This document shows positions 26,221 through 33,484 of a stretch of 64,000 nucleotides of DNA, one piece after another (position 1 is the first letter of the stretch; each line of letters opens with the position of its first letter). Under the pieces are notes generated by a model. That model ran no database searches, was not told the DNA's origin, and saw nothing but the letters and a program-made list of their open reading frames with translations. The stretch is from Candidatus Eisenbergiella stercoravium (lineage in GTDB: Bacteria > Bacillota > Clostridia > Lachnospirales > Lachnospiraceae). Both the position numbers and the translations under genes were made by a program. The stretch covers positions 1-64,000 of the forward strand of contig DXHY01000060.1 of the NCBI GenBank assembly GCA_019113175.1, given 5' to 3'.

Positions 26221-26645
26221 GACGGGCCTCCTTTTGACCAGAAGGCAGTTCCGGAGCGGCTGACCCGCCCGTCCTGCCCGAAAAGTTTGAACAGTTTATT
26301 TTTCAAAATAGCTGTCTGATCATGGGATCAGTGTATCAGAGTAAATTTTAAAAATCAATCCGGTAACTCAGAATGGTCTTTCGTTGTTACATGCCACGGG
26401 TATTTCTTACTCCAAGAGTGATCCTCAAAAAAGACATCAGTGCAGAGTAGAGGTTTTAAGAGAAAAATTATAAAAATAACGGCCCCGCAGGTTTCTATTC
26501 AGAATGCTGAGAGCACAGCAGACCGGAACGTGACCAGCGGGGCATTTTAATGCCATACGGACAATTTAAAACCTGCGCTGATGCGACATAAAAAAGGACA
26601 AGTTGTCAAAAGTTTCTCTTATCCTTTTACGAGGGGAAATTTATA
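26221..26645 (+). other. Gene-free region between divergent AraC and fucose operon
   Basis: This AT-rich stretch must hold the AraC promoter and the operon promoter, but neither could be assigned with confidence. GCCCCGC (26482-26488) can pair with GCGGGGC (26537-26543), followed by ATTTTAAT, around an inner GCTG/CAGC hairpin. A second inverted repeat (AAAAGGA near 26592 with TCCTTTT near 26626) lies 15 bp before a GAGGGG ribosome site and the ATG at 26646. These could be attenuators. No gene is seen. Confidence 0.35.
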
Positions 26646-26673
26646 ATGAAGGTACAAAGAGACAAGAAAATCA

Positions 26674-26865
26674 GTGCTGCCTGCGGCAGCGGGAAAGGCG
26701 GAGAAAACCTGCGGTTTTCTCCTGGAAATTGGGCTTACGCCCAATTCCTCACGGAATTTAGTGCTGCCTGTCGGCAGCGGGAAAGGCGGAGAAAACCTGC
26801 GGTTTTCTCCTGGGAATTGGGCTTACGCCCAATTTCTTACGATTTTAGAGCCGCCGTTCGGCGGC
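26674..26865 (+). repeat. 87-bp tandem duplication of a hairpin string before the alcohol dehydrogenase gene
   Basis: Unit 1 (26674-26760) and unit 2 (26761-26847) are near-identical 87-bp copies. Each carries three perfect hairpins. GCTGCC/GGCAGC has loop TGC in unit 1 and TGTC in unit 2. GGAGAAAACC/GGTTTTCTCC is a 10-bp stem with loop TGC. AATTGGGC/GCCCAATT has loop TTAC. In unit 1 the right arm of the third can alternatively form AATTCC/GGAATT with loop TCAC. A further GCCGCC/GGCGGC hairpin (26850-26865, loop GTTC) follows. The AGAAAGGGG ribosome site and ATG at 26880 come next. The frame is open from 26646, but a one-base insertion and a one-base deletion shift unit 2, so the encoded peptide is not conserved between units. 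Confidence 0.85.
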
Positions 26866-26879
26866 AGAAAGGGGTAGAA

Positions 26880-27932
26880 ATGGAAAAAATGAGAATGCGG
26901 GGAGCGACGCTGCCCGGAAACAGCACGGTGGAGATGAAGGAATTTGACATTCCGAAGCCGGGACATGGACAGGTGCTGATTCAGACGAAGGCCACGACGA
27001 TCTGCGGAAGCGATATCCGCTGCATCTACCGGGCGCATGTGGGAAAGGGACCGGAAGGCTATATTCCCGGTATGGTTGCAGGACATGAGCCCTGCGGCGT
27101 GATCGTGGAAGAGGGAGAGGGACTGAGACGCTTTAAGAAGGGCGACCGTGTAATCGTTTATCACATCTCCGGCTGCGGCGTGTGCAACGACTGCCGCAGA
27201 GGCTATTACATTTCCTGCAAGAGCCGCTTCCGTCAGGCGTACGGCTGGCAGAGAAACGGCGGAATGGCGCCCTACATTCTGGCGGAGGAAAAGGATCTGA
27301 TCGCCCTTCCCGACGAGTTGACCTACAAGGATGGTGCGCAGGTGGCCTGCGGTTTCGGTACGGTATACGAGGCCATTGAAAAAATCGGAATCTGTGGAAA
27401 CGACGCGGTTCTGGTGACCGGTCTTGGCCCGGTCGGCCTGGCGGCACTGATGCTGGCAAAAGCCATGGGGGCCAACATGCTCATCGGTGTGGAGATGAAT
27501 GAGTACCGCGTGGAGCTGGCGAAAAAGCTGGGACTGGTGGATTATGTATTCACCCCTGACGAGGCACTGGAAGGAATTATGAAGGTGACGAACGGCAACG
27601 GCGTGGAGCGCGCCATTGATGCCAGCGCCAGCGATCCGGGACGGCAGCTTGCTATCCGTGCCACCAGAGAATGGGGTAAGATCGCTTTTGTGGGAGAGGG
27701 CGGAACCTGCACCTTCAATCCCAGCCCGGACATCATCCACGGTCAGAAGACCATCTACGGCTCCTGGGTGACCTCTCTGTGGAGAATGGAAGAGCTTGTA
27801 GAGCGGCTGGTGCGCTGGGGCATCCATCCGGAGGATCTGATCACCCACGAATTCCCGCTGGAGAAGGCAGGAGAGGCCTACGCCCTGATGGCAGGAGGAA
27901 ACTGCGGCAAGGTCGCGGTGGTATTCGATTGA
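26880..27932 (+). CDS. Zinc-dependent alcohol/sugar dehydrogenase (MDR family)
   Basis: This 350-residue medium-chain dehydrogenase oxidises an alcohol or sugar with NAD(P). The catalytic zinc site is CGSD near residue 41 and GHEPCGVIVEEGEGLRRFKKGDRV around residue 66, here cited as GHE. The structural zinc cysteines lie in SGCGVCNDCRRGYYISC. The Rossmann motif is VTGLGPVGLAALMLA. The start at 26880 with AAAGGGG upstream gives the normal family N-terminus; the in-frame extension to 26646 is the hairpin string. It leads an operon with an aldo-keto reductase, FucU and a fucosidase, so a fucose-related substrate is a reasonable guess. Confidence 0.88.
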   Translation: MEKMRMRGATLPGNSTVEMKEFDIPKPGHGQVLIQTKATTICGSDIRCIYRAHVGKGPEGYIPGMVAGHEPCGVIVEEGEGLRRFKKGDRVIVYHISGCGVCNDCRRGYYISCKSRFRQAYGWQRNGGMAPYILAEEKDLIALPDELTYKDGAQVACGFGTVYEAIEKIGICGNDAVLVTGLGPVGLAALMLAKAMGANMLIGVEMNEYRVELAKKLGLVDYVFTPDEALEGIMKVTNGNGVERAIDASASDPGRQLAIRATREWGKIAFVGEGGTCTFNPSPDIIHGQKTIYGSWVTSLWRMEELVERLVRWGIHPEDLITHEFPLEKAGEAYALMAGGNCGKVAVVFD

Positions 27933-27969
27933 GACGGCCGGAGACAGCCGTATTTAAAGGAGAACAGCA

Positions 27970-28983
27970 ATGTCAGAAATCATAGAACAGAGCAGAATTC
28001 CGCGCAGGACTCTGTATGACGGAACCACAGTTCCCGCGGTTGGAATGGGAACCTTCGGGAGCGATAAATACGGGCCGGAGCAGATTGCGGCAGCCGTGTA
28101 CGGGGGTATCCGGGCCGGATACCGGCTGATTGACTGCGCTTCCGTTTACATGAACGAGGATAAAATTGGGGATTCGCTGACCCGCGTGATGCAGGAGGGC
28201 GTGGTGAAAAGGGAGGAGCTTTTCATCACCTCCAAGGTATGGAACGACATGCATGCGGAAGGAAAGGTCATCGAATCCTGCGAAAAGAGCCTGAAGGATC
28301 TGAAGCTTTCCTACATAGATCTTTATTTTGTGCACTGGCCCTTCCCCAATTACCATGCGCCGGGCTGCGACGGGGATTCCCGCAATCCGGATTCCAGACC
28401 TTTTTCGGTGGAAGAATTTATGGTAACATGGAGACAGTGCGAGCGGCTGGTGGACGAAGGGAAGGTCAGATACATCGGCATGTCCAACATGACGATTCCG
28501 AAGCTGGAGGCAGTTCTGCCTCTCTGCCGCATCAAACCTGCGGCCCTGGAAATGGAACTGCATCCCGGATTCCAGCAGCCGGAGCTGTTCGAGTACGCGA
28601 AGGCGCATGATATCCTTCCGGTGGGATACTGCCCCATCGGCTCCCCTTCCCGCCCGGAAAGAGACAGGACAGCAGAAGATGTGGCGGATACTCAGATGCC
28701 GGAGATTGTAGAAATCGCGGAGCGCCACCATGTCCATCCCGCTCTCATCTGCCTGAAATGGGCGGTGCAGAGAGGACAGGTTCCCATTCCGTTTTCCGTG
28801 AAGGAGCCGCAGTATATCAGCAATCTGAAGTGCGCCACGGAGGACCCGCTGACGGAAGAGGAGATGGAAACCATCCGCCTTGCGGATAAGAACTGCAGGC
28901 TGGTAAAAGGACAGGTGTTCCTCTGGCCCGGCGCGAAGGGGTGGGAGGACCTTTGGGATCTGGACGGAACAATCACAGGTTAA
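27970..28983 (+). CDS. Aldo/keto reductase
   Basis: This 337-residue NAD(P)H-dependent TIM-barrel oxidoreductase interconverts carbonyls and alcohols. The N-terminal VPAVGMGTFGSDKY is followed by the catalytic tetrad positions: Asp in LIDCASVY, the Tyr of that motif, Lys in ITSKVWND and His in DLYFVHWPFP. A C-terminal cofactor segment (RGQVPIPFSVKEPQYISN) is present. AAAGGAG precedes the ATG 37 bp after the dehydrogenase. Together with that gene it may oxidise or reduce L-fucose or its degradation products, but the substrate cannot be read from sequence. Confidence 0.88.
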   Translation: MSEIIEQSRIPRRTLYDGTTVPAVGMGTFGSDKYGPEQIAAAVYGGIRAGYRLIDCASVYMNEDKIGDSLTRVMQEGVVKREELFITSKVWNDMHAEGKVIESCEKSLKDLKLSYIDLYFVHWPFPNYHAPGCDGDSRNPDSRPFSVEEFMVTWRQCERLVDEGKVRYIGMSNMTIPKLEAVLPLCRIKPAALEMELHPGFQQPELFEYAKAHDILPVGYCPIGSPSRPERDRTAEDVADTQMPEIVEIAERHHVHPALICLKWAVQRGQVPIPFSVKEPQYISNLKCATEDPLTEEEMETIRLADKNCRLVKGQVFLWPGAKGWEDLWDLDGTITG

Positions 28984-29019
28984 CACCATTATAGAGGGCA
29001 AAAATACGACAGCCTGAAC

Positions 29020-29083
29020 TGCTATAATTCAATTGTAAAAGGATAGACCGGACAGCGCAGACGACAGGGCTGCGCATCCGGTC
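29020..29083 (+). promoter_or_regulatory. Possible internal promoter and hairpin before fucU
   Basis: An extended -10 (TG-C-TATAAT, 29020-29028) without a clear -35 lies 37 bp after the aldo-keto reductase stop. A strong hairpin follows at 29046-29083: GACCGGA with TCCGGTC outside, GCGCAG with CTGCGC inside. The fucU ribosome site comes next. FucU and fucosidase may thus be transcribed separately as well as from the operon start. Confidence 0.45.
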
Positions 29084-29101
29084 AGTCAGGAGGGAAAACA
29101 T

Positions 29102-29542
29102 ATGCTGAAGGGAATACCCAAAATCATATCACCGGAGCTTTTAAAGGTCCTGTGCGAGATGGGCCACAGCGACCGGATCGTGATCGCGGACGGAAACTTT
29201 CCGGCGGAATCCATGGGAAAGAACGCGAAGGTGATCCGCATGGACGGACATGGAATTCCGGAGATTCTGGACGCCATCCTGCAGCTTTTTCCGCTGGATA
29301 CCTATGTGGAAAAGCCGTTTAATCTGATGCAGGTCATGCCGGGGGATGACGTGGAAACACCCATCTGGGATGTATATGAAAAGATCGAGGAAAAATATGA
29401 GCCCCGGGGAAAGGCTGCCATCGGACAGATTGAACGATTTACTTTTTATGAGGAAGCGAAAAAGGCCTATGCCATCATCGCAACAGGGGAGACGGCGCTT
29501 TACGCCAATATCATGCTGCAGAAAGGTGTGGTGACAGACTGA
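29102..29542 (+). CDS. fucU: L-fucose mutarotase FucU (RbsD/FucU family)
   Basis: This 146-residue protein belongs to the RbsD/FucU sugar mutarotases, which interconvert alpha and beta anomers of the free sugar. MLKGIPKIISPELLKVL and the histidine region MGHSDRIVIADGNFPAES are diagnostic; RMDGHGIPEILDAIL is typical of FucU rather than RbsD. The C-terminal IATGETALYANIMLQKG matches the family end. Its last base overlaps the ATG of the alpha-L-fucosidase gene. It would supply the anomer released by fucosidase to the next enzyme. No fucose isomerase or kinase gene lies nearby. Confidence 0.92.
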   Translation: MLKGIPKIISPELLKVLCEMGHSDRIVIADGNFPAESMGKNAKVIRMDGHGIPEILDAILQLFPLDTYVEKPFNLMQVMPGDDVETPIWDVYEKIEEKYEPRGKAAIGQIERFTFYEEAKKAYAIIATGETALYANIMLQKGVVTD

Positions 29543-31017
29543 TGAAGGATATGTATGAATACTTAAAACAGATCGATGAGGTGATCGCGCGCGGCCCATA
29601 TAAGGATGACTGGGATTCCTTAAGCGCCCATCCTCTGCCGAAGTGGTTCCGGAATGCAAAATTCGGAATTTTCATTCACTGGGGCGTCTACAGCGTGCCC
29701 GCCTTCGGCAGCGAGTGGTACTCCAGAAATATGTACATCCAGGGTTCGCCTGAATTTGAGCATCATGTGAAAACCTACGGTCCCCATAAGGATTTCGGCT
29801 ACAAGGATTTCATTCCCATGTTTAAAGCGGAAAAGTTCAACGCCGAGGAGTGGGCGCAGCTGTTTGAGGAAGCGGGAGCGAAGTATGTGGTTCCCGTTGC
29901 GGAGCATCATGACGGCTTCCAGATGTATAAAAGCGAGCTTTCCCACTGGAATGCGGCGGAAATGGGACCGAAGCGGGATACCCTGGGCGAGCTGTGCCAT
30001 GCGTTTGCGGAGCATGGACTGGTAAACGGCGCTTCCTCCCACCGTGCGGAGCACTGGTTCTTCATGGGACACGGGAAGGAATTTGACAGCGACATCAAGG
30101 ACCCCATGCAGCGCGGCGATTTCTACTGGCCTGCCATGCCGGAGCGGGATCATCATGACATTTTCAGCGAGCCCGCGCCGACAGAGGAATACCTTCAGGA
30201 CTGGCTGACCAGAACCTGTGAGATCATCGACGAATACCATCCGAAGCTCATTTATTTTGACTGGTGGATCCAGCATCAGTCCTTCCGTCCTTATCTGAAG
30301 AAGCTGGCGGCCTACTACTATAACCGCGCGGAGGAATGGGGCGAAGAGGTGCTGATCAATTACAAGCATGACGCCTTCATGTTCGGTACCGCGGTGGTGG
30401 ACATCGAAAGAGGCCAGTTCGCGGACGTGAAGCCCTATTACTGGCAGACGGATACGGCTGTAGCCCTGAATTCCTGGTGCTATACGGAGAACAACAGCTA
30501 CCGCCCTGCCGCAGACATCATCTGTGACCTGGTGGACATCGTCAGCAAGAACGGAAACCTGCTTCTGAACGTCGGCCCCAGGGCGGATGGAACCATTCCG
30601 GAGGAGGATGCGGCGATCCTGCGGGAGATCGGTGCATGGCTGAAGGTGAACGGAGAGGCCATCTATGACAGCCATCTGTGGAGAAAGTACGGAGAAGGCC
30701 CTACGCAGGTGGTGGAAGGTCAGTTCTCCGATAAGATCAAGAAGGAATTCACCTCTGACGACATCCGTTATACCATGAACGGAGACAGGCTGTACGCGAT
30801 CGTGATGCGCTGTGCGCAGGACGGAAGCTACACCTTCCCGTCCCTCGGAAAGCAGGATGCATCCAGCAAGCCCAATTTCGCCGGAATCATCAAAGATGTA
30901 TCCGTACTCGGCTTTGATTCCCCCTGCGAATGGACGCGGGATGAGAGCGGCCTTCATGTGAAGGTGGACGGCGTGAAAACCGATAAGCCTGTGGTGTTTA
31001 AGGTGAAGCTGGTTTAA
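29542..31017 (+). CDS. Alpha-L-fucosidase, GH29
   Basis: This 491-residue GH29 enzyme removes L-fucose from glycans by retaining hydrolysis. Family markers are WFRNAKFGIFIHWGVYSVPA, the VVPVAEHHDGFQMYKSELS block, and the nucleophile region LIYFDWWIQ (D240). GNLLLNVGPRADGTIPEED is the late conserved loop, here cited from about residue 334, and a C-terminal beta domain follows. No signal peptide is visible, so it probably acts in the cytoplasm on imported fucosylated oligosaccharides. It overlaps fucU by one base. A strong terminator follows at 31069. Confidence 0.93.
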   Translation: MKDMYEYLKQIDEVIARGPYKDDWDSLSAHPLPKWFRNAKFGIFIHWGVYSVPAFGSEWYSRNMYIQGSPEFEHHVKTYGPHKDFGYKDFIPMFKAEKFNAEEWAQLFEEAGAKYVVPVAEHHDGFQMYKSELSHWNAAEMGPKRDTLGELCHAFAEHGLVNGASSHRAEHWFFMGHGKEFDSDIKDPMQRGDFYWPAMPERDHHDIFSEPAPTEEYLQDWLTRTCEIIDEYHPKLIYFDWWIQHQSFRPYLKKLAAYYYNRAEEWGEEVLINYKHDAFMFGTAVVDIERGQFADVKPYYWQTDTAVALNSWCYTENNSYRPAADIICDLVDIVSKNGNLLLNVGPRADGTIPEEDAAILREIGAWLKVNGEAIYDSHLWRKYGEGPTQVVEGQFSDKIKKEFTSDDIRYTMNGDRLYAIVMRCAQDGSYTFPSLGKQDASSKPNFAGIIKDVSVLGFDSPCEWTRDESGLHVKVDGVKTDKPVVFKVKLV

Positions 31018-31068
31018 TAACCTCCGCAGAACGGCGGACTGAAAATATGAGCTTTTAAAACGGCAGAG

Positions 31069-31114
31069 AGCATGGCAGGACCATTTTGAAGCGATGGTCC
31101 CGTCATGCTTTTTG
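31069..31114 (+). terminator. Terminator after the fucose operon
   Basis: The outer stem AGCATG/CATGCT (31069-31074 with 31104-31109) and inner stem GGACCAT/ATGGTCC enclose a 9-nt loop and end in TTTTT. It closes the dehydrogenase-fucosidase operon. Confidence 0.88.
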
Positions 31115-31182
31115 TGTTATACTTGATGCGGAAGAGGGAGAATATTCAAATATTTGAAAGGACTTAAAGGAGGCAGGAAGGA

Positions 31183-31728
31183 ATGCGTTATGAAACGAAA
31201 ATAATAGCTCTGAAAAACGGACAGGAGGCAGTTTTAAGAAGTCCGTGCAAATCGGAAGGCGCGCAGATGATGGAATTTCTGAAAACCCTTTCTTCGGAAA
31301 CCGAGTTTATTCTCCGCTATCCGGAGGAATGCACGGAGACGGCGGAGCAGGAAGCGGAATTTCTGGAGGGGATGAATCAGTCGCAGACCAGCCTGATGAT
31401 CGTCTGTACGGTGGATGGGAAGATTGCCGGGAACTGCCAGATCAGTTTTTCAAACAGAATCAAGACCAGGCACCGGGCGACGCTTGCTGTTGGAATCCTG
31501 AAGGAATACTGGGGGCTGGGGATAGGAACGGCCATGTTCACGGAACTGGAGAGGATAGCCAGGGAAAAAGAGATTCTTCAGCTTGAGCTGGATTATATAG
31601 ATGGAAATGAGCGTGGCAAAAGGCTTTATGAAAAGCTGGGATTTGTCCGGGTGGCGGAACATCCGGATGCCATCAGACTGAAGGACGGAACGATGAGAAA
31701 GATCATTTCCATGATAAAAAAGCTTTAA
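31183..31728 (+). CDS. GNAT-family N-acetyltransferase
   Basis: This 181-residue acetyl-CoA-dependent acetyltransferase has the GNAT core: a beta strand TLAVGILKEYWGLGIGTAMF carrying the pyrophosphate-binding Q/RxxGxG/A-type loop (GLGIGT), and the late YIDGNERGKRLYEKLGFV. It resembles RimJ/RimL-type or small-molecule acetyltransferases. The substrate is unknown. AAAGGAGG precedes the ATG, and it stands alone after the fucose operon terminator. Confidence 0.88.
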   Translation: MRYETKIIALKNGQEAVLRSPCKSEGAQMMEFLKTLSSETEFILRYPEECTETAEQEAEFLEGMNQSQTSLMIVCTVDGKIAGNCQISFSNRIKTRHRATLAVGILKEYWGLGIGTAMFTELERIAREKEILQLELDYIDGNERGKRLYEKLGFVRVAEHPDAIRLKDGTMRKIISMIKKL

Positions 31729-31817
31729 ATAAAAAAACTGTGAATGGATTCTCCGTGGCCAGTCGTATTTATAGTGAAGTCATAAAAACTATCTGAAACA
31801 GACGGAGGATAATGAAC

Positions 31818-32177
31818 ATGAAAAAAGGATTAACGGGAATTTTAACGGCTGCAGTAATTTTGTCCATCAGTACGACGACCGTTTGGGCGGCGGGCCCCGG
31901 AACCGGATGCCGCTTTGTAGACGCGGATGGGAATGGAATCTGTGATTACGCGGGAAGCGGCTGTTACTATGCGGACGCGGACGGAGACGGGATCTGCGAT
32001 AACCATGGAGAAAACATCTGCCTGCACTGCGATGCGGACGGGGATGGAATCTGCGACAGCTGCGGGGGAGAATACGTCCGCAGAGAAAGCCGCAGCCGCG
32101 GCCATCACGGCGGATATGCGTCCGGTTCCGGCTGTGAAGGCGCTTACGGCCATCATGCTTCCCATCATAACAGGTGA
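31818..32177 (+). CDS. Secreted Asp/Gly-Cys repeat protein with His-rich tail
   Basis: This 119-residue protein has a signal peptide (MKKGLTGILTAAVIL..., cleavage probably after VWAA). Three units of the form DADG[N/D]GICD follow (near residues 33, 51 and 71). The repeats resemble EF-hand-like or thrombospondin type-3 calcium loops and each carries a Cys. The tail is rich in Gly, His and Ser (GHHGGYASGSGCEGAYGHH). It could bind calcium or transition metals outside the membrane. The ATG at 31812 is also possible, but GGAGG spacing favours 31818. It is followed by an ECF sigma factor and an RsgI-like protein on the same strand. Confidence 0.75.
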   Translation: MKKGLTGILTAAVILSISTTTVWAAGPGTGCRFVDADGNGICDYAGSGCYYADADGDGICDNHGENICLHCDADGDGICDSCGGEYVRRESRSRGHHGGYASGSGCEGAYGHHASHHNR

Positions 32178-32237
32178 AGAGTGTGAGAATGAGACGGTTT
32201 ACTGCGGCCGGTACGGCAGATATGAGGCGGAGATATC

Positions 32238-32720
32238 ATGCGGAGCGAAGAAGAGGCGAACAGGGCGGTCGAACGGTATGCTGACATGGTCCGGCGGCTC
32301 TGTATGGTTCACTTGAAAAATTATGCGGATACGGAGGACATATTTCAATCGGTTTTTCTGAAGTATGTCCTTAGTTCCGTTTCCTTTGAAAGCGAAGAGC
32401 ATGAGAAGGCCTGGCTCATCCGTGTTACGATCAATGCCTGTAAGGATCATCTGAAAAGCTTTTTTTGCAGCCGCACGGTGCCTCTGGACGAACTGATCGA
32501 ACAGCCGGCCTCCCTTCCGCCTGACCACAGGGAGGTCCTGGAAGCGGTGCTTTCTCTTCCTGCCAGATACAGGGATGTGGTGTATCTTCACTATTATGAG
32601 GATTATACGGCTCCGCAGATCAGCCGGATTCTGGGGAAAAACGTGAATACGGTTTACACGCTCCTGACCCGCTCAAAAAAGCTGCTGAAAGAAAAGCTGG
32701 GAGGTGATGGGTATGAATGA
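32238..32720 (+). CDS. ECF-type RNA polymerase sigma factor
   Basis: This 160-residue protein has sigma region 2 (YADTEDIFQSVFLKYVLS and EKAWLIRVTINACKDHLKS) and region 4 (LPARYRDVVYLHYYEDYTAPQISRIL, here cited from residue 114, a helix-turn-helix). It lacks regions 1 and 3, so it is an extracytoplasmic-function sigma factor. Its end overlaps the start of an RsgI-like membrane anti-sigma factor, which presumably holds it inactive. Targets are unknown; the secreted repeat protein upstream and the glucuronidase downstream are candidates. Confidence 0.9.
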   Translation: MRSEEEANRAVERYADMVRRLCMVHLKNYADTEDIFQSVFLKYVLSSVSFESEEHEKAWLIRVTINACKDHLKSFFCSRTVPLDELIEQPASLPPDHREVLEAVLSLPARYRDVVYLHYYEDYTAPQISRILGKNVNTVYTLLTRSKKLLKEKLGGDGYE

Positions 32721-33459
32721 CAGGATTCATGAAAGGATCAGAGACTCTTTCCGTGAGATCCATGCGGAAGAGGAATTAAAGAGGGAGACAAAGGCCTTTC
32801 TTTCCGAAAGAATGCGGAAACCGGCCGTATGCCGGAGGGAAAGCTTCCGGCTTCTGATTCCCGTCATGGCATGCCTGCTTTTCATTGCGGCGGCAGGAAG
32901 CGGGTGGAGGCTGTACTTTACCCCCACAGCGGCTATCAGTATAGATGTAAATCCTTCTCTGGAACTGGAGATTAACCGTTTTGACAGAGTGCTTTCCGTG
33001 GAAGGCTATAACGATGACGGCAAAAGTCTGGCAGAGTCGCTGCATATCAGATTTATGAGTTATGAAACTGCGGTCAGGCAGATCCTGGAAATGAAAGAGA
33101 TTTCTGTTCTGCTGTCACAGGATGAAGCCCTGACGATTGCGGTTTCAGGATCGGATCGGGACCAGTGCGGGCGGATCCTTTCCGACATGGAGGCCTGTAC
33201 CCGGGGCCACGGAAATGCTCATTGCTATCATGCTGATTCCGTGGAGCTGGAAGAAGCCCATGAAATGGGACTTTCCATTGGAAAATACAACGCTTTCCTG
33301 AGACTCAGAGAGCTGGATCCCGATATTACTCCGGAAGAGGTGCAGAATATGACCATGCGGGATATTCTGGACCGGATTGAGACCCTCTCCCCCGGCGGAT
33401 GGGAGAAGGGGCACGGAGGACACCACGGGAAAGGACATACGTCTGAAAAGCCGCAATGA
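32713..33459 (+). CDS. RsgI-like transmembrane anti-sigma factor
   Basis: This 248-residue protein has a cytoplasmic N-terminus of about 50 residues that would bind the ECF sigma factor and one transmembrane segment (about residues 51-67, LLIPVMACLLFIAAAGS). An extracytoplasmic domain opens with AAISIDVNPSLELEINRFDRV, the hallmark of RsgI-type anti-sigma factors. The C-terminus is His/Gly-rich (GHGGHHGKGHTSEKPQ), echoing the tail of the secreted protein two genes upstream. The ATG at 32713 has GGGAGG at 8 bp; two earlier in-frame starts lie in that site. It overlaps the sigma factor stop by 8 bp, indicating translational coupling. Confidence 0.82.
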   Translation: MNDRIHERIRDSFREIHAEEELKRETKAFLSERMRKPAVCRRESFRLLIPVMACLLFIAAAGSGWRLYFTPTAAISIDVNPSLELEINRFDRVLSVEGYNDDGKSLAESLHIRFMSYETAVRQILEMKEISVLLSQDEALTIAVSGSDRDQCGRILSDMEACTRGHGNAHCYHADSVELEEAHEMGLSIGKYNAFLRLRELDPDITPEEVQNMTMRDILDRIETLSPGGWEKGHGGHHGKGHTSEKPQ

Positions 33460-33484
33460 CAAAAACAGAAGGAGAGGAAAAAGA

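Noticed and set aside
26646-26879. In-frame 78-codon N-terminal extension of the alcohol dehydrogenase, with its own ribosome site at 26646
   Set aside because: The extension is read through the hairpin string; the two duplicated units encode different peptides because of a one-base shift, and the dehydrogenase N-terminus is normal from 26880.
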